Origin: Spizellomyces punctatus DAOM BR117
Lineage: Eukaryota; Chytridiomycota; Chytridiomycetes; Spizellomycetales; Spizellomycetaceae
Direction: 5' to 3'
Length of the DNA: 64,000 bases
Assembly: GCF_000182565.1 (NCBI RefSeq)
Contig: NW_015971539.1
Coordinates: 1,359,219 to 1,423,218, forward strand
The notes beneath the pieces are model-generated. The model was given only the letters and a program-made list of their open reading frames with translations, did no database searches and was not told where the DNA came from. Within the stretch, counting starts at the first letter, position 1, and every line of letters starts with the position of its first letter. Made by a program: the position numbers and the translations under genes. Positions 49,042-58,845 of this stretch are shown piece after piece.

Positions 49042-50008
49042 ATGCCAGAACCCATTCCTGCTGCCGGCTATCCATTCGCGGGCATGCTTTATACAGTGAC
49101 CAACTTTAAAGATTTGGCAGCACCAGTCGGAAAATCACTCTCAGTTGTGCTCGGAATATCGATTGCTACCATAGTGTAAGTCCTCGTGTCTCGTTTGAAG
49201 GAAACCGAGATCTTCGCACCGCTCATCATCATCCGCGTGCAGGCCTCTCCTGTTCATGACATTCAATCAGCAGTCGAAGCTAGTTGCCCGATTCCTTCGC
49301 TCCATCGACCCGCGCCTTGGAGCTCTTTCCGTTCTCGGCGTACGGTTAGCAACATGGATAGCTCTGCTGTTATGCATGGGGGAAGCTTCACTTGCAGTTT
49401 GGGTTGTCCTCGGAAACCGTTTGGAAGCAACACGAGCAGGTCTCTTTGACGAAGTGCTACTTCGACATGCACACGTCGACATTGGGCCGTTTGTGGAGGA
49501 CCCTGCACATACATTGCCTGCTCACCAAGAAAACAAACAGCAGAAAACGCTGCGCGATTTAGCTCAACTGGCGACGCATCGCTCTAATGTCACCGACATT
49601 GTTCGCCGTCCGGCGCGTGCTGCAGTCGGTTTCGCACTTGAATTCGTGCCAGTAGTTGGACCGCTCGCATATGCTTACCTTGAAGGCGAACGAACAGCAA
49701 TTGAAGCTCACCACCGGTTGTTCAAACTTAAAAATATGTCCCCTGATGAACGTGCCAAATGGATATTGGCCAGGAGGAATGATTATTCGCAATTTGGGTT
49801 CGTGGCAGCAGCATTAGAGACCGTGCCTTTATTAGGCAGTATTACAAAGTTCACCAATGCTGTCGGCGCTGCGTTGTGGGCTGCGGATATGGAACGGCGA
49901 CAGGCGACAGTGCGGGCCTCAGCAGGCATCGGTGGTGAGCGTCATGGGAAGAAAACAGGGAAAGCGATTCCTGGGAGAGCGGGCAATAAGAAGCCGTTCA
50001 CCCAGTAA
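49042..50008 (+). CDS. RRT8/LDS-like membrane protein (EI24-related)
   Basis: join(49042..49175,49243..50008), 299 aa. Hydrophobic segments occur at SLSVVLGISIATIVVPLLFM, LATWIALLLCMGEASLAVWV, GFALEFVPVVGPLAYAYLEG and GFVAAALETVPLLGSITKFT. The pairing of a PVVGP-x-A-Y loop, an EGERTAIEAHHRLF segment and an ETVPLLGSI hairpin is that of fungal Rrt8/Lds proteins, which associate with lipid droplets and the outer spore wall in yeast. The C-tail is Lys/Gly-rich. Identification is by pattern only. Confidence 0.7.
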
Positions 50009-50509
50009 TAGCCTTGTCATTTCGAAGCTGATAACCACTGTGCGCATACCTTTGTTGAGTTGTAATAAGTGTAGATGTGTTGTGTCCGTCAAATCGTCAA
50101 TATCAAAGGTTCAGCAAACGTTCAGCTTTGCAAATCTCTTTGACATTGTCGTAAGTCTGTCAGCATTGCCGACGACTGGTGGACTGTTTCATGAGTGTGA
50201 AAATGCATGGCTACAGTGCCCTACTGCAGGCAAACAAGATTCGCAATGTAATTTGTTATAAACAGCCATTGGCAATTTGCAAGTTTCTACTAATTCTACA
50301 CTGCACCAGTTACTGCAAGCCGCCACTTGCAAGTGCATGTGTATGCGTATGTAATGCCCAGCATCATTGCCATTGGCACCGTGACGCCATCACGTCCAAC
50401 GCCAGCGGGTAGGACCGCGATCCCACATCATCAGTGAACCTTGTGCAGCGGCTACAAGTGGGAGATTGGCGCACTTCGGACGGGCGCAACCCGCATGCAC
50501 TGGAAACCA
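50009..50509. other. Intergenic, 501 bp
   Basis: The region between the RRT8-like gene and USB1 on the same strand. It contains several CTTGCAAGT-like short repeats (around 50276-50340), but no gene is seen. Confidence 0.4.
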
Positions 50510-51506
50510 ATGAGCCTCGTCGATTACCCAACAACTTCGGACTCTGAAGACGATTCCGCAGAAGATGGCCTCATAGAAAAGAAAAGGCAAAGAAGCGACT
50601 CAACGTCCCGCACCCCATTAACGGAACCTGAAAAGAAACAAAGACGGGGGGAAAGTATGCGAAGCAATGTCGACGAGGAAATGTCCCGAATTCGACAGGC
50701 GCCTTTTGTAGAAGGAAACTGGCCGACATATGTTTACTGTTCATGTGAGCCAAAGGTTGAGAGTGTCATTGTGTCGGACTGCTGCTTACTGTACAGCAAC
50801 AGTCCGCCCTTCTGTGAATCTCCTCGATCTCATTGGGCGTATCAATCAGCGAGCAAGCGCAATGGTGCCGACGACACAGTTCGTCGAGTTTTTGGAAGGT
50901 GGTCTTCATATTAGCCTGTCTCGAACGGTCTTTCTCAAGGTCTTTCAAATCGATCGATTTGTGAACGTACTGACGAGAAAGCTAACGGGACGCCGGAGGT
51001 GAGTACAAGTCTCTCTTTTGCAAGAGTGCGTTTTCTGTCAGCTCACTTTGATTTGCAGGTTTTCAACTGGCTTCACCAATATCACTAATTATACCAATGA
51101 CGATGGAAGTCGGTCTTTTCTTGGCATTGATGTTGGACATGGACAAGATGAGGTGAGCAACGCCAATAAGATTAAATCCGTCCTGGCCTGACCTTTTTTG
51201 CAGCTAGCGTCTCTTGTCAAGGATGTGAATAGTGTGATTGCACAATTTCGCCAAGATACATTTTATGATGTGGGTGACAGAATCCTTCGCAGTCATGTGC
51301 AGGCTTCTTTTGTCTCATGCTTAAGTTTCCAAAAGAATCCGTCTTTCCATGCGTCCATTGCATGGACATTTGGCACAGCCCTCAACGGTTCTGTGGTAAA
51401 TAGCATGCAGGACCTGGACGCTGAACTAAGACACTTTCAATTTCCGATAGATGCTGTCACTTGTCGGATAGGCAATAAGTTATACAGTTTCCCTTTGGAA
51501 GGATGA
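50510..51506 (+). CDS. USB1: U6 snRNA 3' exonuclease/phosphodiesterase
   Basis: Five exons: join(50510..50744,50797..50998,51059..51152,51204..51269,51336..51506), 255 aa. The N-terminus (MSLVDYPTTSDSEDD) and EGNWPTYVYC match USB1. The two H-x-S catalytic motifs of the 2H phosphoesterase fold are HISLS and HASIA, and the C-terminus has GNKLYSFPL. The last intron (51270-51335) was inferred because removing it restores FYDNPSFHASIAW; without it a 22-residue unrelated insert remains in frame. USB1 trims the oligo-U tail of U6 and leaves a protective end. An ATG at 50495 in the same frame is an alternative start. Confidence 0.9.
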
Positions 51507-51882
51507 TTTGCCAGGGTCATTGTTCATCGCCCGTATGTTGGTGACCGACGTTACGTAACTTCTGATTTACGTTCTTGCATTGTTTCTATTTGCAATCAGG
51601 ATCGTCATTGTTCTATTTGCAATCCGGACAAGTCTGGAGCAACCATAACTTTAAAAGATTTGTAATAGCTTGCTTTTGTTTACAATAAGATGGGCTTCCT
51701 ACACCCTTGCGGCGCTGATCGCAGGAACATGGAAACCTCCGCCCGAGATATTTGTCTCGAGCGTGGTCATATGAAGCTTTAAACCAAATACAGATACTTA
51801 AAACTTCCAGGTTAAATACTAAATGGCATCTCATTCCGTCATACTTTTTCCGTTCGCATAAGTTTCTGAATTCTCAAAATCA
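51507..51882. other. Intergenic, 376 bp
   Basis: The USB1 3' end and the promoter of the sensor gene. A short direct repeat, TTGTTCTATTTGCAAT or near copies, occurs around 51578-51622. No gene seen. Confidence 0.4.
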
Positions 51883-53718
51883 ATGTCTCGTTGTGCTTCC
51901 GTCGACTGCGTGTCAGCATCCAGCGACCCAACAAAGTCACTGGATAACAGCGGCCAACCAAGAAGTGGCAGCGTGTGGTCCTGGTCTAACGCAATTAGAG
52001 GCATAAAGCGTGGAAGATTACCTATCGTCCTGGTCCTCATTCTGTTCCTTGTTCCTGTCTCCGCCGGAGTAGCGCTTGTGGCATGGGCTCTTACGTATCA
52101 TGCTGCCTTGGTATGTCTACGACTATAGGGAATGTCTCGGTCAGATCGGCATAGAATTTTTTAAACATTTGCTCTTATAGGCGTCTGCATCAACCCTAGC
52201 AGGGTCACTCCAAGCTGGACTCCTTGCAACCATCTCGTCCGATGTGTTGGAGCGGGTACACGCCTGTGAGATATCCACCGAAGTGCATGTCCGCAATTGG
52301 GCGCACGGATCCTATAAAATGGATACATATGCTCTCAAGGAGGAGACGATCATTTTCCATATCAACACTTTACTTCCGAATGAAAACTCTTATATCTCAC
52401 AATATTATATAACATATCCAGAAGGGGAACTCTGGGGTGCGGTAATCTACAAGAATGCGGACGGTAGCAACTTCTATCAAGTAGCAAAATCTTACAGACA
52501 CAATGCGACTTGGTGGTCAATGGATCCCGCAAATATAACCAGTCAAGTTATGTATGCAAACTTTACTGCCGACTATTCGACCCTACCTTGGTTTGAAGTA
52601 CGACCACCAATGCGCTTGATAAACGTTAGCTTTCGGCTGATGTTCCTTCCGGGTATTTTAACAGGCAATCGATCAGAATACTCCCGATTCTGCTGCTTGG
52701 ATGAATGCGACAGTGCTCACAGATGGTGGCATCGCACAAGCGTGGTTGACATTCGGTCGAGCCATTCACAGTCCTACAAAGGTGTTCCTCGGCATGCAAA
52801 ATTGTGACTTGACGCTGGATTTCGTAAGTATGTCATTCAATGAAAGTACAGGGAATATTCCGTACAAAGGGTGGGTCTACGGATTTGAACTCCATCCCAC
52901 GTACGATGTGGTGGTTGGGTCTACCGCAGACGCAAATCTCTTCCACATTGCGAGCGACGGCACGCATGATCGCTTGCTATATCTGAATGAGAANNNNNNN
53001 NNNNNNNNNNNNNNNNNNNNNNNNNNNNNNNNNNNNNNNNNNNNNNNNNNNNNNNNNNNNNNNNNNNNNNNNNNNNNNNNNNNNNNNNNNNNNCATTCTA
53101 CCTGCACTTGCTTCAGGAGTCAAAATGGTTCTCTTTATCAGTATGTCGCCAATCCGCATCGTACTTCAATCCTCCTATCCTTGTCATCTGGAACTTTCGC
53201 GGTGCAAATTCAGGAATTGAGGTCGAGAAATCTCCATTGGGCTATCATTTACTTTGTCAGCAAAGACGAGATACTTGCCGGCCTGCATCAGAGTAATCGC
53301 AAAACCATCGCAACAGTTGTGGGTGTGGTCCTCGCTGGATGCTTTGTTGGAATCGTGTTTTCCTATTTCTTGTCGAAAGCCTTGCAACTGATCACTCGGG
53401 ATTTGCGTCTATTGTCGGAGTTCAAGTTCAAAGAAGTTTTACAAAAAGATTTGAGTAGAGAGTCAGGAATTCGACAACCAACGTATAGCTGGATTACGGA
53501 ACTGTAAGTGGTTATTTGCACATCGCAAACAGCTTTAAAATGACATGCTTTTTGTTTGAAGGTGGCAGATCCAATACGCGTTCCATAAAATGGTCGTGAC
53601 ATTCTCCGACGCAGTTGCTCAAAATAGACGTTTCTCGAATGAGCAGCGGAAAACTGTAATTAGCGAGATTATACGAGAAGCTAGGGTATCTGACACTAGA
53701 GGTCCCGATCGATATTAG
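51883..53718 (+). CDS. Two-pass sensor protein resembling a receptor cyclase front half, no catalytic domain
   Basis: join(51883..52110,52181..52597,52665..53503,53562..53718), about 546 aa including a 100-N gap that is bridged only by assumption. An N-terminal anchor (LPIVLVLILFLVPVSAGVAL) precedes a ~330-residue extracellular region with dCache-like features (ISQYYITYPEGELWGAVIY, AWLTFGRAIHSPTKVFLG, KGWVYGFELHP). A second helix follows (TIATVVGVVLAGCFVGIVFS), then a HAMP-like amphipathic helix (LITRDLRLLSEFKFKEVLQ) and the linker IQYAFHKMVVTF, the type that precedes the catalytic domain of chytrid receptor cyclases. The frame stops ~50 residues later, before any catalytic motif. It may be a truncated cyclase gene or a stand-alone sensor. 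Confidence 0.6.
52994..53093. other. Assembly gap, 100 N
   Basis: Exactly 100 unknown bases interrupt the extracellular domain of the sensor gene. The round number means an unsized scaffold gap, so the true missing length and the frame across it are unknown. Confidence 0.98.
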
Positions 53719-54546
53719 GAAATAGGCTATATGCTCATATAGCAAATATCGATACCTTGGTGAATGACTTTTTTTCATGGGCAATATTCAGGTTTACAAA
53801 CAATAAGTATTCTCCTTTACCAAGGGCCGTGGACCTGATGAGCCGAACGGTACTAGGCGGTAGGTGGTGGCACCAAAAGAACAATGCAAAGATGTTAAGG
53901 TTTACATCCCATTCTTCCAAGGGACAAGGGGCAATTTCCAAACAGCAGAATCAGTGATGAATACTTAACATAAACCCTGGAAGGCCTTATAGTGATAACA
54001 AAATCATGTGTTATGGACTAGTACCCCAAAATGACTTGCCATGGTAAACAAACGAGCCAAACCTGGCATCCACTCCCTTAACGTGCCCATGCTTCACCCT
54101 GCTGAGGCACACACAAATCTACGAGTGTCATATTTCTTTGCACATGCCGATTTTGTCGATAAATACCAGCGGTCTTCCTCTGCAGGGTCATCGGAATACA
54201 AATATCACATTCTCGGTACCCAGCAGTGGCGCTCCAACTGAAGCCATTCACGATCGGAGGTCACCGACCAATGGTCAAAATATGGGCATCGGTAAATGAG
54301 ACATGAATGGCAACTTTAATGACTGGGATTCCATATGATCCTAAGGCATCTTGATATGCGCATAGTTGATCCACTTGATTGAGGTAAACTTTGAATGCAA
54401 AATCGTTATAGAGTTTTCGAGGACTGATGAATGCTACCAGTTCATGTTCATAGATCGTCAATTATAAAATCCTACAAAATGTGGCCTACCGCTTTTGACC
54501 CTGTTCAGCGACTCTCTTCAAATACTTTCAGAGAGCAGAAGCCGTT
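53719..54546. other. Region between sensor gene and GPCR, 828 bp
   Basis: No gene can be supported. It is AT-rich with scattered short frames on both strands (for example 54261-54461 on the minus strand, which lacks an ATG). It could hold decayed remains of a cyclase 3' half, but no cyclase motif is visible. Confidence 0.4.
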
Positions 54547-57500
54547 ATGTCATTGATTAAGAGGAACTTACTGATTCTGCTAGGATGGATATTGGCCAGT
54601 GTACCTGTTGCGCGAGGGCGACAGTGCAATTGGACATTACCGATTGGAGTAATTAGTCCATCTACCATGGGATACTTCAACCAGTCTCATTCCGCATACA
54701 GGTTGGCAGCAGAAGATTTTTTGGCCACCGAAACGAATTTACCAGATGTATGCGTAGTAAGTTGGATGATAGAGAGTTTGCTTTTACCTATTGGCCGTCA
54801 GACCTTTTGTTTAACAGACCATCTCCCCTAGGAATGGCACTACGCAGATTCAAAAGACGGTGCAGGACCAGCGTTGTTAGATACGATGAATTTCATCCAG
54901 AACAAGAAGATCGTCGCCCTACTGGGAGACATTTTTTCGTCGGTCACCATTTACGAAGCCTTACTTACTGGTGTTTTAAAGGCTAGTAGAAAATCATGTT
55001 CAAGTTGGCTTTCAGATGGATGCTCATATTATCTTTTATGTGATCTCTCTTTTGCTTCTCCTTTCTATTTCTCCGCCGATCTAGATACCCCAAAGTTCGT
55101 TTGATTCGGCGAGCGAAAAGCTTTCAGATAAAACCAATTATCCCTTCTTTTGGCGTACCCTTCCTCCCTCATCGGTGGTAGTTGAAAACTCAATTCCCTT
55201 GCTAAAGGTAATCTGCGGCATGAGCGAGTTTGGTTTTGGAATATAAGATTATAATTGTTTTCTTTGTCCTTAATTTCTTTGTCCTTAAGCATTTTGGTTG
55301 GAACAAGATTGCTATGATATATAATTTGGACGATTTTGGGACGCCAGCTGCAGAGTCAGTTCGTAGACGCTTTAGCTCCCATACGGACATCACTCTCCTA
55401 GGGTTAATTGGAGCCTTCCACGACGGCACAGAGGAGGATGTACGGCTTCATGTTATTTAACTATGACGTCCAAAATTTCTAAAGCTTCCTTTCTATGATC
55501 AATAGGTTGATGGGGCTCTAGACCAACTACTGGCTCTGCACGCAAAAGTTATTGTGACAGGTAAAGATTCAAGTAGCTCGAGCAATACAAGTAGGAAGAT
55601 AATCGATTGTGCTCCCGCAGTTGTCTACTCGGAATGTCTTGGTCCACTGATGCTACATGCACGGCAAAAGGGGATGACGGGGCCAGAATATGTTTGGATC
55701 AACGTCAATTTGTACACGGGCTTAGATGGTGCCGACACCAGCGTTTCTGTCTTACGAAGTGCGTTTGACGATCGCCTTGTGGATTATGACATTCGTGGCA
55801 CAATGTACGTATGAACCAGTTATCGCGCTATGTCGCCTGGCATCTACGCTGACCAAGTATTCATAATATGTGCCTTTCGCTAACCTCTGTTCTACTCATG
55901 ATGTGCTGCAGAGTGCTTGCAGCAAGGACGGACGTGATGGCTGGCTATGCGCCTAATGATGCTTTCATGACCAAGTGGATGGCATTGAATCCAAACGTAT
56001 ACCCCGGCGTAGTGCCCGGACAGCCACCCATATCCGGGATTGTGTATGTTCATGTCAATGTCTTGATCTGTATATTTCTTCTGTTTCCAAAGACTAAATC
56101 TCTGGTTACCCAGTAAGGCATACACGTCAGCCTATGTGCTTCTCCTAGGCATCCATCAGGCGACATTTGGACCAAACGCAACGACCACCATTGGCGACGT
56201 TGTCAACCGCACCGCGGGAGATGCACTAATGCCCAGCACCTTCGCTGACACAGGGTTTATCTCCCCAGTTGGTGCATTCAAATTGGATGCGAACGGCGAC
56301 GGCATCACGTAAGAAGATTATGCTCTTCAGTGGATGTGTGACTGGCTGCATATAACCGGAAATTCTATAGTCGCCAACGCATCAGCATATATATTGCAGA
56401 CGCAGACACAGCCGATCTTGGATATATTGAGAACGGCAATTTCCACCCTACTCTTGCTGATATACCATGGAAAGTGCCCTACGGTGCGGACTGGAGCACC
56501 ACAAAGATGGAACCTCCCGTTGGGTTCAGTAAGTTTGTTTGATCTCACTTTCTCTTCAAACGAACCTATTGGTTAACTCTATACCATCGTGCGACTCTAG
56601 TCTATAATGAGCAGTACGTGAAATGGGACGGCGCCGCGATAACAATCCTTGTACTGTTTTCGGCTGGTATTCTTGTGAACTGCGTCATTGGTGCCTACCT
56701 AGTTCGACATGTGCACAGTGCACCGGTGAAAGCTGCCTCACCCGTCTTCCTTTCTCTCATGTGGCTTGGATACTCCTTGGTTCGCTGAGCACTTTTTGTA
56801 TTCACCTCGGAAAAGTTTCAAACGCTTCAATGTTCATTAGGGTTACATATCTCCATTCTTCCGAATTGGCAAGCCGACGTTCGCAAGCTGCCGCGCTAGC
56901 TACTGGATTGAAGTCATTCCTTTTGGTCTTGTGATGGCACCGCTGGCTGTCAAAACGTTCCGTATTTGGCGGTGAGTGGTCCTTTCGGGTGGTTCTTCCC
57001 GGAGAGGTCTCGGTAATAAATCATACATGATTTAACAGGATTTTCGGCAATCGCAAGGCAAAGACCCTCCGTCTCTCTGACTCGCTCTTGCTTCAATTGG
57101 TTGGAGCTATCATGAGTCTCAACGTGGTACATATCACATTCCTGTTTGTCCAGAACACGTCTTCAATCCATCTAAACCAATACTATTCTTATAGCTCTTG
57201 CTCATTGTCCACACAGCATTTGGCAATGTCGGTCCAACCGTCACTCCCGATGATAGTCAGGCCACGATGGCGTATGCATGCGGGTCCACCAATGGTCGAG
57301 AAAGTGTCATCTCTGGTATAGGAGCTGCATTGGTCGCGTACAATGGGATCGTGGTATTATGTTGCACCTACTTTGCCTTTAAGACGCGCGGGGTTGTTGC
57401 ACGTAAGTAGTCGACAGGGCTTTGAGACGTACGCTGGGCCCAATTTAAGCGTCGCTGCTAATATCTACTTATCGAACAACAGGATTCAGCGAGTCAGCCT

Positions 57501-58393
57501 ACATTGGAATCTCCGTATACACCACGCTCCTTTGCAGCGTCTTTATTCTGGTTATTGACAACATTCCCGGGACGACTGTCATGATCCATTTCTTGATCCG
57601 TGAGATTGTGCGTTACTTTTTGTGTAAAACTCTCTGGCAAGAACCCGGCTTACCATTATCTTGTCGTGGCAACAGCTCATTTTGATCATGCTCCTCACAA
57701 GTATGAGTGCTCTCCTAGGAAAGGTGGTCGTTATGAACCTCTCCGGAGGTACAACTAAGGACGGCACTGTTGCATATGCTGGCGGCAACCAGATCAAACG
57801 GACAGGAGATGCAAGTGGTACTGGAAGCATTAATAAAACCGGAAGTCTCCATCGGCAGAACGGCTCCACATCAGGACAGGGGAACAATCTTGTAAGTGCC
57901 GAAATATCCTCAACATGTCAACGGTTAAGTATGGGATTAATTTAAAACAATTTCCTCAAAAACCGCAGATGGCAGTATCTCAGGACTTTAGCGTCATCAA
58001 CCTTAGCAAATGGGTCAACAAATGGGAGCCGGCGACAATCATTCTCCACACGGATGGTGTTTTTCCATATATCCTATTGAAAATTGGCAAGGTCTGTTAT
58101 CCACATTTTTACCGTTTGTCCTCGCCAACTTGTCAGGATTAACAATTATATCCTATCAGGACATGATTGCCATGGAACTCAAGGATACATTCTGTGATGA
58201 TTTTGAAGGTGACCGCGAGTGCTTTAAACTACACGACAACCATGGACATTCCTTCCGTGTGCAAACACGATCGTCAACCGAAAGACAAAATTGGGTCAAG
58301 CAGATCAAGATGCAAATTAGAACGACCACTGGGGAATCGACCTCTGGTTTGGTTATGCCGTCCTCCACCTCTCTCAAACCAACGCAGGTGTAA
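54547..58393 (+). CDS. Class C (GABA-B-like) G-protein-coupled receptor with C-terminal PH domain
   Basis: About 16 exons: join(54547..54756,54832..54972,55085..55207,55290..55439,55506..55804,55912..56043,56114..56308,56371..56528,56601..56779,56841..56971,57039..57126,57195..57402,57483..57607,57676..57891,57969..58091,58160..58393), ~903 aa. A signal peptide (LLILLGWILASVPVARG) leads into a periplasmic-binding-like ligand domain (IPQSSFDSASEKLSDKTNYP, GWNKIAMIYNLDDFG, GMTGPEYVWIN). Seven helices follow (TM1 LVLFSAGILVNCVIGAYLV; TM3 WIEVIPFGLVMAPLAV), with KAASPVFLSLMW typical of GABA-B types. A Gly/Thr/Asn-rich tail then ends in a PH domain (FEGDRECFKLHDNHGHSFRV, ERQNWVKQI). The exon 2/3 border (54972 or 54985 to 55085) and the codons around 55560 are uncertain. 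Confidence 0.8.
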
Positions 58394-58845
58394 GGTCAAG
58401 GAATATTTATTTGATAAGAACGTAGCAAAGTGAATTGTTTCGTTTCGTTCAAGTATGAGATTATAGAATGTTTGGGAAATTGTGGCCAACTATTGTTCTG
58501 CAATCGAATAGATGCTTACCATTTTGGTATCATTATTAGTACACTCCATGAATTGAGTATGGTCGTATACTAGCATTATAGACAGTTGGTAGCAGGTGTC
58601 ACTGCGACGGATAAGCCGAGATTTCGCTTTTATATCTGCAATATATTATCGCTTGCTGTTGCGACCGCTACAGGTGAAGTGGGATATTCCTCTGTTTTTG
58701 TTTATTTTGATCTTCACACGTGACTTGCTTACTGTACTAGTACTAATTGCTGTCAATGGCCAAGAGTCAAACGCTTGCTTTTTAGCATCTCGCGACGACG
58801 CTGCAATCGTCTTTCACCGAGCGCGACCTCCGTCGGCAAGGCAGA
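58394..58845. other. Intergenic, 452 bp
   Basis: Between the GPCR and the zinc-knuckle gene on the same strand. AT-rich, no gene or clear promoter element seen. Confidence 0.4.

Noticed and set aside
51270-51335. Read-through of the last USB1 intron
   Set aside because: It is in frame, but the extra 22 residues separate FYD from NPSFHASIAW, which are adjacent in the family.
54261-54461. Minus-strand frame between the sensor and GPCR genes
   Set aside because: Begins at TTG with no ATG and shows no known motif.
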